A stretch of DNA of 64,000 nucleotides, from NCBI RefSeq assembly GCF_008367235.1, contig NZ_VTZS01000001.1:186001-250000 (forward strand), written 5' to 3'. The notes below the pieces were generated by a model. The model was not told the origin of the DNA and made no database searches. It saw only the letters and a program-made list of their open reading frames with translations. Position numbers and translations under genes: made by a program. Origin of the DNA: Pareuzebyella sediminis (GTDB taxonomy: Bacteria > Bacteroidota > Bacteroidia > Flavobacteriales > Flavobacteriaceae). Positions 35,195 to 43,734 of the stretch are shown piece after piece (position 1 is the first letter of the stretch; every line of letters starts with the position of its first letter).

Positions 35195-37300
35195 TTATCG
35201 AACGAAGGCATTCGCCATGCCCCCATCAACATTAATGATATTTCCAGTGCTTTTATCAAGTATACCTACAAGGGCAAATACTCCATTTGCGATATCTTCC
35301 GGGTAGATAATCTCGTTCAAGAGATTTCTTTTGGCGTAATGCGCCGGAAGCTCCTCCACGGTAATGCCGTAAGCTTTTGCCCTTCCTTCAGCCCATTCAC
35401 CTTCCCAAATTTTGCTACCTACGATAACGCCATCGGGATTTACCGTGTTTACGCGAATTTTATCTCCCGCCAATTCAGCTGCCAATAAACGGGCCATATG
35501 TTGTTGAGCCGCTTTCGAAGTTCCATAGCCCACATTGTTGGGTCCGGCAACGAGTCCATTCTTACTTGCTATACTTATAATGTTTCCACCCAGTCCTTGC
35601 TTTCTCATAATGATGACAGCCTGTTTTGCCAGTTCAAATTGGCCCTTGACCAACACATTTTGAAGTAGATCCCAATCTTTGTCGGTAGTCTCTGTTAGGG
35701 GCTTGGAAATGGCAAGGCCTGCACTATGTACGACAATATCTACACCGCCGAAATCTATACATGCCTTTTTATAAGCTGTTGCAATAGACTCTGATTTTGT
35801 GACGTCACAGACGGCATAACTTGCCGTATCTCTTTTGTAGGTTCCTACAGCCTCTTGAAGGCGGTCTTCGGCAATGTCGGTGAGCACTATATTCGCACCT
35901 TCCTGGGCTAGCTTGTCTGCAATGGCTTTACCAATGCCACCGCCTGCTCCTGTAACAAAGGCAACCTTTCGAGATAAAGGTTTTTCTTTGGGCATACGCT
36001 GTAATTTGGCTTCCTCTAATAGCCAATATTCGATGTCAAAAGCTTCTTGCCTTGGTAACGAGGTATATTCCGTAATAGCTTCGGCACCCCGCATTACGTT
36101 GATCGCATTAACATAAAATTCGTTCGCCACCCTAGTCGTCTGCTTGTTTTTCGCAAAGCTGAACATACCTACGCCCGGATAAATAATGATAACGGGGTTA
36201 GGGTCTCGCATAGCGGGGCTATTCTCGCGCTTACAGTTCTCGTAATACGCTTTATACTCTTCTCGGTAATTTTCGAAGGCCGGTTCCAATTTTTTAAGGA
36301 CCTCCTCGGTATTGCCAGTATCCTCATCGGTAGAAAGACTCAGTACCAAAGGCTGTATTTTCGTCCGTAAGAAATGGTCGGGGCATGACGTGCCCATGGG
36401 CGCAAGGCGCTCTAGGTCGTTGCTATTGATGTATTCCATAACCACATCACTATCGTTGAAATGTCCGATCATTCTGTTTTCCGATGAACACAGTCCCCGT
36501 AACATGGGCATGAGTTGGGCCGCTTTTTCCAAACGCTGTTCCTTCGGTAGGCTTTCGACCTTTTGTCCTCCAAAAACACTACCGTTTTCACGTATTTTAT
36601 TTTCAATGAATTCCGAGGCCATTTCGATTACTTCCAAGCTGTTCATATAACAGTCATATGAAGTATCGCCCCAAGTGAAAAGACCATGGCTTCCCAATAC
36701 GATTCCCCGGATTCCAGGATTGTCGTTCAGGCATTTTTCAAGTTGAAGCCCCAAATCAAAACCAGGACGTTGCCATGGAACCCAGCCCATGGTGTCTCCC
36801 CAGATTTCTTTTGTAACCTGCTCACTATCTTTGGCGGCAGCGACGGCAATCAGTGCATCGGGATGTAAGTGGTCGATATGTTTGAAAGGAAGTAATCCGT
36901 GAAGTGGCGTATCTATAGAAGGAGCCTTGCTGTCCAAATCATAGATGCAATGGTTGAAAAGGCCGACCATGCGGTCTTCATCTTCTAGTCCTCCGTATAC
37001 GTCCTTCAGATTTCTAAGGCGTTCGGTATATAGCCCTGCAATGCCTGCTTTTGTCAAGGTGCCAATATCTCCTCCAGAGCCCTTTATCCACATTACTTCC
37101 ACGGCTTCATCAGTAAGGGGATCTTTTTCCATGGTTTTACAGCTGGTATTGCCGCCGCCATAATTGGTAATTCTCAAATCGGCCCCGAGGATATTGGAGC
37201 GATATAAAAATAGGGCTACTTGGTCATCTCCCAGTTCGGCCGCTTTTTGGTCGTCCCAGAGATAATCTACATACTTGAATTTTTTTACAGGATTGCTCAT
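35195..37300 (-). CDS. Bifunctional rhamnulose-1-phosphate aldolase/lactaldehyde dehydrogenase (RhaEW type)
   Basis: The 701-residue fusion has an N-terminal class II aldolase domain (about 1-400), with NYGGGNTSCK and GLFTWGDTSYDCY. A C-terminal short-chain dehydrogenase (about 430-701) follows, with TGAGGGIGKA, YGTSKAAQ and NVDGGMANAF. The aldolase would cleave L-rhamnulose-1-phosphate to dihydroxyacetone phosphate and L-lactaldehyde. The dehydrogenase would oxidise the latter to L-lactate with NAD. It is the first gene of the operon. Its promoter carries CAGGAT (37366-37361) 27 bases upstream of a TACTTTAG box. Confidence 0.93.
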   Translation of the reverse strand: MSNPVKKFKYVDYLWDDQKAAELGDDQVALFLYRSNILGADLRITNYGGGNTSCKTMEKDPLTDEAVEVMWIKGSGGDIGTLTKAGIAGLYTERLRNLKDVYGGLEDEDRMVGLFNHCIYDLDSKAPSIDTPLHGLLPFKHIDHLHPDALIAVAAAKDSEQVTKEIWGDTMGWVPWQRPGFDLGLQLEKCLNDNPGIRGIVLGSHGLFTWGDTSYDCYMNSLEVIEMASEFIENKIRENGSVFGGQKVESLPKEQRLEKAAQLMPMLRGLCSSENRMIGHFNDSDVVMEYINSNDLERLAPMGTSCPDHFLRTKIQPLVLSLSTDEDTGNTEEVLKKLEPAFENYREEYKAYYENCKRENSPAMRDPNPVIIIYPGVGMFSFAKNKQTTRVANEFYVNAINVMRGAEAITEYTSLPRQEAFDIEYWLLEEAKLQRMPKEKPLSRKVAFVTGAGGGIGKAIADKLAQEGANIVLTDIAEDRLQEAVGTYKRDTASYAVCDVTKSESIATAYKKACIDFGGVDIVVHSAGLAISKPLTETTDKDWDLLQNVLVKGQFELAKQAVIIMRKQGLGGNIISIASKNGLVAGPNNVGYGTSKAAQQHMARLLAAELAGDKIRVNTVNPDGVIVGSKIWEGEWAEGRAKAYGITVEELPAHYAKRNLLNEIIYPEDIANGVFALVGILDKSTGNIINVDGGMANAFVR

Positions 37301-37331
37301 AATTGCCTAATCTTTGTATTTAGTGTTACTG

Positions 37332-37376
37332 CTAAAGTAGGATAGTGTTTACAGGTTTGTATCCTGTACTATCACG
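37332..37376 (-). promoter_or_regulatory. CAGGAT-type promoter of the rhamnose operon
   Basis: On the minus strand CAGGAT (37366-37361) is preceded ten bases upstream by the weaker half CGTGAT. It is followed by the -7-like box TACTTTAG at 37339-37332. The distance from CAGGAT start to the box is 27 bases. Predicted transcription starts near 37327, giving a leader of about 27 bases. Confidence 0.65.
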
Positions 37377-37561
37377 CATTCTTACATTTTTATCTAAAAA
37401 AATCACGATAAACTCGATAAAATATAATAAAATTAGAAGATTCGTACCTTAATTTTGTCTAGAAACGCTATCGTCATTTATTAGGAAGTAATTTCGTCAG
37501 AATAATACGGCTCCCGGTTTTGCGAAGATTTGTTTCGTTAATTTATTGTAATTCCTTAAAA

Positions 37562-38605
37562 ATGAAAATGTACAAGTATATTAAAATCGATGAAAACTCA
37601 AGAATACCTAAATATCGCCAGATTGTCGATTCGATTATACATAATATCTCTGTAGGAAATCTTAAAATAGACGAAAAAATACCCTCAATAAATAGGTTCA
37701 GCGAAGAGTACCTGCTTTCTAGAGATACCGTCGAAAAAGCATATAATATTCTGAAAGAGCGAAAGATAATCTCATCGATAAGAGGCAAAGGATATTATAT
37801 AACACGAACCCAGCTACTTTCTAAAGTAAATATCTTAATGCTGATCAATAAGCCCAGTTCTTATAAGATGCGCATCTACAATTCTTTTATCAATAATATC
37901 GGGAACAATGCCCATGTTGATCTTTTCATTTACCATTGCAATGAAACCATTTTTCTGAATCTGCTCGAAAAGTATTCGAATGCTTATGACTATTATGTGG
38001 TGATGCCCCATTTCAAAAGTGACAAACTAGAGCACATTAGCAGTACTGAAGTAATTTTAAAGGCCATCAAAAAAATTTCAAAGGATAAGCTCGTTATTGT
38101 TGATAACAAATTGGGTTTTTCAGGACATATTGCCAAAGTGTATCAAGACTTTGAAAATGATATTTATTTCGCCCTAAAGGAGGGTCTTGCCAAAATATCA
38201 AAATATCAAAAGTTGATTCTGGTCTACCCCATAAAATCGGTGTATCCCTATCCAAAACGTATATTGCACGGATTCAAAAAATTTTGTGTAGAATTCTCTT
38301 TGGATTTTGAGATTATCGATGAGGTTTTCGACGATATTATTTTGAAGCGTGGCGATTTGTTTATTACCATAGAAGAACTCGATCTCGTTCACTTGGTTAA
38401 TCAAGTACGAAAAGATGAGTTTGAACTGGGCACCGATGTAGGGGTTATCTCCTATAATGAAACACCCTTAAAAGAATTGTTGGGGATTTCCGTTATTTCT
38501 ACCGATTTTAATGCGATGGGTAAGACCGCCGCCGAGATGATTTTAAATAAAAAGAAAGAAGAGGTCAAAAACCCTTTTAATTTTATTGAAAGAGATTCCC
38601 TATAA
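37562..38605 (+). CDS. GntR-family transcriptional regulator with LacI-type sensor domain
   Basis: ATG 37562 is preferred over a TTG extension to 37520. The 347-residue protein has a GntR winged helix (about 5-75; IPKYRQIVDSII, KIPSINRFSEEYLLSRDTVEKAYNIL) and a periplasmic-binding-like C-terminal effector domain (about 85-340) as in LacI proteins. It is divergent from the rhamnose operon, with the CAGGAT promoter between them. It is the only regulator near the rhamnose and glycan genes and so the candidate to read CAGGAT sites. Binding mode and effector are inferred. Confidence 0.88.
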   Translation: MKMYKYIKIDENSRIPKYRQIVDSIIHNISVGNLKIDEKIPSINRFSEEYLLSRDTVEKAYNILKERKIISSIRGKGYYITRTQLLSKVNILMLINKPSSYKMRIYNSFINNIGNNAHVDLFIYHCNETIFLNLLEKYSNAYDYYVVMPHFKSDKLEHISSTEVILKAIKKISKDKLVIVDNKLGFSGHIAKVYQDFENDIYFALKEGLAKISKYQKLILVYPIKSVYPYPKRILHGFKKFCVEFSLDFEIIDEVFDDIILKRGDLFITIEELDLVHLVNQVRKDEFELGTDVGVISYNETPLKELLGISVISTDFNAMGKTAAEMILNKKKEEVKNPFNFIERDSL

Positions 38606-38930
38606 CCACTTTTCGATATTCCCAAGCATGGACGACCATAGACCTGTCTCAACGCCCCTAAAAGTCTAAGCAAAATACGCCTTCAACATCTCTGAATTTA
38701 TGTGCTGAAACATTCTAATGAAGAAAAAGCAGAATAAATGGACAATCTATAATTTAGGTTTTTTTATAGTATATAATTTACAAGATTATTCTTGGATAGA
38801 ACTTTTAGACTGCTCCTTTCCCCAATGGTATAAGGGGCAACAGAAAAATGTATGTTTTAGTTTTTTATAAGTTTTGGTTGGCTCTTATTGCGTACTTCTC
38901 ATTATTATTTATAATGTTTTGTTAATATAA
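38606..38930. other. Non-coding stretch before the susC operator
   Basis: I see no gene here. The DNA is AT-rich, has T-tracts after the regulator stop, and leads into the CAGGAT repeats at 38931. Confidence 0.5.
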
Positions 38931-38975
38931 CAGGATACTACAGGATAGCGAAAACGATTTCGTTGGATACATTTG
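38931..38975 (+). promoter_or_regulatory. CAGGAT direct-repeat promoter of susC
   Basis: Two CAGGAT copies (38931-38936 and 38941-38946) spaced ten bases apart precede a perfect -7 box TACATTTG (38968-38975). The proximal CAGGAT starts 27 bases before the box. Confidence 0.75.
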
Positions 38976-39051
38976 AGTTATATCCTAAAAAAATTCCGGT
39001 TTATCGGACTTTATGGATGGAAAAATACTATTCAACTAAATCATCGCTATT

Positions 39052-42000
39052 ATGAAAAAAAATCTAACTCGCCTAAAAACAGCCTGTTTTGTTTTTATGC
39101 TATTTCTTGCATGTTATGTACATGCCCAAACAACGACGGTCTCCGGTACGGTGACCTCGGCCGATGACGGGCTCGGTCTACCCGGGGTAAACGTAGTCGT
39201 TAAAGGGACCACCAATGGTACGGTTACCGATTTTGACGGTAACTATAGTCTTAATGTCAGCGATACCAACGGTACGCTTATGTTTTCCTATATTGGGTTT
39301 AAGGCACAGGATATCCCTATCAACGGACAGACCACTATAAATGCCGTTATGACCGAAGATGCCACTGCTTTGGAAGAGGTAGTTTTAGTGGGCTACGGTA
39401 CCCAGATTAAACGCCAGGTAACTGGTTCTGTACAAACAATAGAAGCTCAGGAGTTGGCAGATATTCCGGTGTCGCAGATTACCCAGAAAATACAAGGTCG
39501 TTTGGCAGGGGTACAGATCAATCAAACGACAGGTAAACCCGGGCAAGGGATGTCGGTACGTATTCGAGGTCAATTATCGGTTTCGGGCGGTAGTGATCCG
39601 TTGTATGTTATTGACGGGTTTCCTATTTCAGGGGGTATCAATGCGATAAACCCTGATGAAATTGAAGATATAACTGTTCTCAAGGATGCAGCTTCAACTT
39701 CACTATATGGGTCTAGAGCTGCTAATGGGGTGGTATTGATCACAACAAAAAATGGAACGGTAGGTCAGACCAACGTAAGTCTGAACACTTCTACCGGAAT
39801 GCAGTATGTTCCACAACGTGGACGCATAGAAATGATGGATGCCGTCGAATTTGCCCAATTTAAAAAGGAGTACTACGAAGATCAGGGTGATCCTGTTCCC
39901 GATATTTTTCAAGACCCTTCCCAATATGAGGGCAAAACGAACGATTGGTACGATGCCATGCTTAGAACGGCACCTATGCAAAATTACAACCTGACAATAA
40001 CCTCTAACAAAGACAAATTAAAAACAGCGGTTGTGGCCGGTGTATTTTTACAAGACGGGGTCGTTTTGAACTCGGATTACGAGCGGTATTCACTTCGGGT
40101 GAACCTAGATTATAATATATCGGATAAAGTTCGGGTAGGTTTTAATGTCGCACCGAGTTACATCGTAGATAATACGCCAAGAACCGATGGTTCAAGGGGT
40201 ACGGGGATTCTTTTTAACGCATTGCATACTTGGCCGATTATGCCGATTTATAATCCAGACGGTTCTCGAACGACATTCAATCGCTTTCCTGCGGAAACCG
40301 GTAATATTTTCTCGTATGCGAACTGGCTGACCTCTGCTGAGCAGATTACCAACGAGACGAAAGACGTCAACATTTTATCCAATGCGTTTATTGAATACGA
40401 GCCCATTGATGGTCTGACCATAAAATCAAGTATGAACGCGGAAATTTACAATCGGGAATATACGTTCTTCAGCCCTTCTACAGCAACGTATAGAATAAAC
40501 CGTCCAATTCCAACAGATGCTGAAGCGATATGGGAAGATCGAAAAGATTTTTCGTATCTCAACGAGAATTTAGTAACCTACACCAAGAATTTAGGGGATC
40601 ACGATTTCTCCATATTGGGTGGTTTTACCTATCAAAAATTTCGACGTGATTTTAGTAGGGTAGCCGCAGATACTTTTGCGGATGATAGGATAGCCACGAT
40701 TCAAGGGGCCGCTAATATCAACAGGGGCGGCACCTATGATCAAGTGCAAGAATGGAGTTTGGTATCCTTCCTTTCGCGACTCACATACAGCTATAAAGGA
40801 AAATATCTACTCACGGGCGCTATTCGTAGAGACGGTTCGTCTCGCTTTGGCTCAGAGAACCGCTGGGGTAATTTCCCTTCGGTATCTGCAGGTTGGATTA
40901 TGTCCGATGAAGCATTCCTTGAAAATTCTGAGAAAATCTCATTACTTAAACTGAGGGCCAGTTATGGGGTCACGGGGAATAATAATATCGGTAACTACAC
41001 CCAATATGCGCTGATAGATAATACGGTCAATGCTGTCTTTGGTAATGATTTCGCCCCTGGTTCTGCGGTAAATTCCTTATCGAACCCGAATTTGGGGTGG
41101 GAAACCACGAAACAATTTGATATCGGTCTTGATTTAAGTTTGTTCAATGATCGACTAGCTTTTGTATATGACTACTATACAAAAAACACCACGAACTTGT
41201 TGTACAATGTACAAGTACCTCGAGAATCAGGTTTTACCAATTTCAGCGATAATATCGGTGAGATTCACTTTTGGGGGCACGAATTTTCTGTAAATACAGT
41301 AAATACCACTGGAAAGTTCAGATGGACCACCAACGCTAATATCTCCTTCAACCGAAACGAAGTAGTTGCTTTGGCCGAAGGGATTGATAGAGTATATGGA
41401 CCTGGTGGATGGCACATCACTAAAGTAGGTGAGCCATTTGGTCAGTTTTATGGGCATTTATCCGACGGAGTCTATTTGAACCAGCAAGATTTGGACAGTT
41501 CACCTCAAGTACCAGGGCGCTCAACAGTAGGTAGTATAAAGTTGATCGACGTAAATGGCGACGGTATTATCACGAGGGGCGGCGATGAAGATGACCGGGC
41601 CATCATGGGTAATCCATTTCCCGATTTCACCTACGGTATTACGAACAATATCAAATACGGCAATTGGGATTTTTCTATCGTGGGAACTGGCTCCCAAGGT
41701 AACGAACTATTGGTGCGTCACCTATATAGTACCACAAACCTCGATGGAGTTTTCAATTTGTTGAAAGATGTAAAATATCGTTTCCGATCGGTCGAAAATC
41801 CCGGAAGAGGATTTTATGGCACCACTGTTGGTGGCGGAAATGTCACAGGTATTGAAAGAGATTGGATCAATGATCGCTTTGTCGCTGACGCGTCCTTTTT
41901 TAACATTCGTAACATCACTTTGGGGTATACCTTAAATGGTATTGACCGATTCTTTAAGTCGGCGCGTATTTATGGTTCGGTTCAGAATGCCTATATTTTC

Positions 42001-42144
42001 ACCAAATATTGGGGAGGTCCGAATCCTGAAATCAGCGTACAGAACAATGGGCAAGGAGACGGTGGAAACCTCGCATCAGGTGTAGATATCTCTGGGTACC
42101 CGGTACCCCGTATTTTCAGTCTCGGATTGAATTTTAACTTTTAA
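39052..42144 (+). CDS. SusC/RagA-family TonB-dependent outer-membrane transporter
   Basis: The 1030-residue protein has a signal peptide (about 1-25, ending YVHAQ). A carboxypeptidase-regulatory-like domain follows (TVSGTVTSADDGLGLPGVNVVVKGT), then a TonB box/plug region (VLVGYGTQIKRQVTGSV; LYVIDGFPI) and a 22-strand-type barrel to the aromatic C-terminus SLGLNFNF. It imports glycan fragments across the outer membrane. It is directly followed by susD and preceded by CAGGAT repeats, tying import to rhamnose control. Confidence 0.96.
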   Translation: MKKNLTRLKTACFVFMLFLACYVHAQTTTVSGTVTSADDGLGLPGVNVVVKGTTNGTVTDFDGNYSLNVSDTNGTLMFSYIGFKAQDIPINGQTTINAVMTEDATALEEVVLVGYGTQIKRQVTGSVQTIEAQELADIPVSQITQKIQGRLAGVQINQTTGKPGQGMSVRIRGQLSVSGGSDPLYVIDGFPISGGINAINPDEIEDITVLKDAASTSLYGSRAANGVVLITTKNGTVGQTNVSLNTSTGMQYVPQRGRIEMMDAVEFAQFKKEYYEDQGDPVPDIFQDPSQYEGKTNDWYDAMLRTAPMQNYNLTITSNKDKLKTAVVAGVFLQDGVVLNSDYERYSLRVNLDYNISDKVRVGFNVAPSYIVDNTPRTDGSRGTGILFNALHTWPIMPIYNPDGSRTTFNRFPAETGNIFSYANWLTSAEQITNETKDVNILSNAFIEYEPIDGLTIKSSMNAEIYNREYTFFSPSTATYRINRPIPTDAEAIWEDRKDFSYLNENLVTYTKNLGDHDFSILGGFTYQKFRRDFSRVAADTFADDRIATIQGAANINRGGTYDQVQEWSLVSFLSRLTYSYKGKYLLTGAIRRDGSSRFGSENRWGNFPSVSAGWIMSDEAFLENSEKISLLKLRASYGVTGNNNIGNYTQYALIDNTVNAVFGNDFAPGSAVNSLSNPNLGWETTKQFDIGLDLSLFNDRLAFVYDYYTKNTTNLLYNVQVPRESGFTNFSDNIGEIHFWGHEFSVNTVNTTGKFRWTTNANISFNRNEVVALAEGIDRVYGPGGWHITKVGEPFGQFYGHLSDGVYLNQQDLDSSPQVPGRSTVGSIKLIDVNGDGIITRGGDEDDRAIMGNPFPDFTYGITNNIKYGNWDFSIVGTGSQGNELLVRHLYSTTNLDGVFNLLKDVKYRFRSVENPGRGFYGTTVGGGNVTGIERDWINDRFVADASFFNIRNITLGYTLNGIDRFFKSARIYGSVQNAYIFTKYWGGPNPEISVQNNGQGDGGNLASGVDISGYPVPRIFSLGLNFNF

Positions 42145-42197
42145 GCTAAAGTTATATTGCTACAAATACATTGATCATACTATAAAAAAATAATACA

Positions 42198-43691
42198 ATG
42201 AAAAAAATATTCTTATTTCTCGCCATGATTGGAGTCATAATGACCGGTTGTGAAGATGAGCTAACGATCTTCCCGGAAGATTCGTTAAGTGTACCCACGT
42301 TCTATAAAACGGAGGTCGATTTTGAACAGGCCGTGAATGGTGCCTATGTGCCCTTGCGTGGTATTTATAACCAGTCTATGGCCTATCTAAGTGAAATGCA
42401 TTCCGACAACACCTATTATGCCCGTAACACGGCTTTTGGTGCCACGGAACAACAAGAAGATGTCGCTGACTTTGCCATTCCTACTGATCAAGGCATTACG
42501 ACCAACAACCATGTAACAAATCTCTATGTTACGATGTTTGAGATCATTGCCCGTGCCAACCAAATTTTGGCGACGATCGATGAAGCCGAATTTGATTCGG
42601 GGCCCAAGAACAATATCAAAGGGCAGGCTCTTTTTCTAAGATCATTTTCATACTTTAAATTAGTGCAGTTTTTCGGGAGTGTACCTTTACACTTGGTTCC
42701 CGTTCTCTCTCGTGAGGATGCCGCCTTGCCGCTGGCAAGTACAGAGGAGCTCTATGCGCAAATCATCGAAGATGCACAAACGGCAATTCCTTTGTTGCCT
42801 CCAAAATCACAACAAGATCCAGGAAGAGTAACCTCAGGTGCCGCCAGAACGTTATTAGGAAATATATATATGGTACGTCAGCAGTGGGCAGAGGCCGAGG
42901 CTCAGTTCAGGGCGGTTGTAAATAGTAACGAATATTCGTTGATGCCGAATTATGCCGATGCTTTTTCTGGAAATTCGGATAATAAGAATAATATGGAGTC
43001 CGTTTTTGAAGTGCAATATAAAGAAGGGCCTGAAGGCTTAAACGGAAGCTTTCTCTATAATTTTCTTCCCCGCCCTATCACGGCAGAGGAAGTTGGCCTG
43101 ATTACCCAAACCTCTAACCCACAACCTTTGAACGGAGAAGGAAATAATATTCCTACCCCGGATATCATCGCAGCTTATGAAGAGGGTGATCTACGGGAAG
43201 ATGCCTCCATTCAATATATTACTCTTAGTGAAAGTTTTTGGCGCGATGGTGTATATCCAATCATCAAGAAGTATGTAGAGCCTCATTCTTTACATGGTAA
43301 CCACGGTATGAACTGGCCCGTGTATCGGTACTCTGAAGTCTTACTTTTCTTAGCAGAAGCTTTGGAGGAGCAAGGTAAATCCGGTGAAGCGGTCACGTAT
43401 TTGAACCAAGTACGTACAAGAGCTGGTTTGGGTGCGGCAACAGGCGATTTAGGCGAAGCCATTTTTAATGAAAGAAGGGTCGAATTGGCTTTTGAGAACA
43501 AAAGATGGTTGGATTTGGTAAGAACAGGTCGGGCCATTGATGTGATAACTGCTTATGGTAACCGAATAAAGGCCAATCCAAATGACTACTATTATCCGAT
43601 AGGGGCCGAACCCAGAAGTAATGCGTTTACAAATATTAGTCTTACGTTCGGGCTTCCGGCATCGGAATCGTCTTTGAATCCAAATTTTTAG
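42198..43691 (+). CDS. SusD/RagB-family glycan-binding lipoprotein
   Basis: The 497-residue lipoprotein (lipobox MTGC, Cys near 18) has the RagB/SusD TPR-like region (about 60-230, with AEFDSGPKNNIKGQALFLRSFSYFKL) and a C-terminal SusD-like segment with YRYSEVLLFLAEALEE. It forms the surface lid of the SusC transporter and binds oligosaccharide. It lies 53 bases after susC. The pair defines a polysaccharide utilisation locus; the glycan is not determined by sequence alone. Confidence 0.95.
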   Translation: MKKIFLFLAMIGVIMTGCEDELTIFPEDSLSVPTFYKTEVDFEQAVNGAYVPLRGIYNQSMAYLSEMHSDNTYYARNTAFGATEQQEDVADFAIPTDQGITTNNHVTNLYVTMFEIIARANQILATIDEAEFDSGPKNNIKGQALFLRSFSYFKLVQFFGSVPLHLVPVLSREDAALPLASTEELYAQIIEDAQTAIPLLPPKSQQDPGRVTSGAARTLLGNIYMVRQQWAEAEAQFRAVVNSNEYSLMPNYADAFSGNSDNKNNMESVFEVQYKEGPEGLNGSFLYNFLPRPITAEEVGLITQTSNPQPLNGEGNNIPTPDIIAAYEEGDLREDASIQYITLSESFWRDGVYPIIKKYVEPHSLHGNHGMNWPVYRYSEVLLFLAEALEEQGKSGEAVTYLNQVRTRAGLGAATGDLGEAIFNERRVELAFENKRWLDLVRTGRAIDVITAYGNRIKANPNDYYYPIGAEPRSNAFTNISLTFGLPASESSLNPNF

Positions 43692-43734
43692 TAATTTCAG
43701 AGACTATTAATAAACATATAAAAACCTTTTATAC

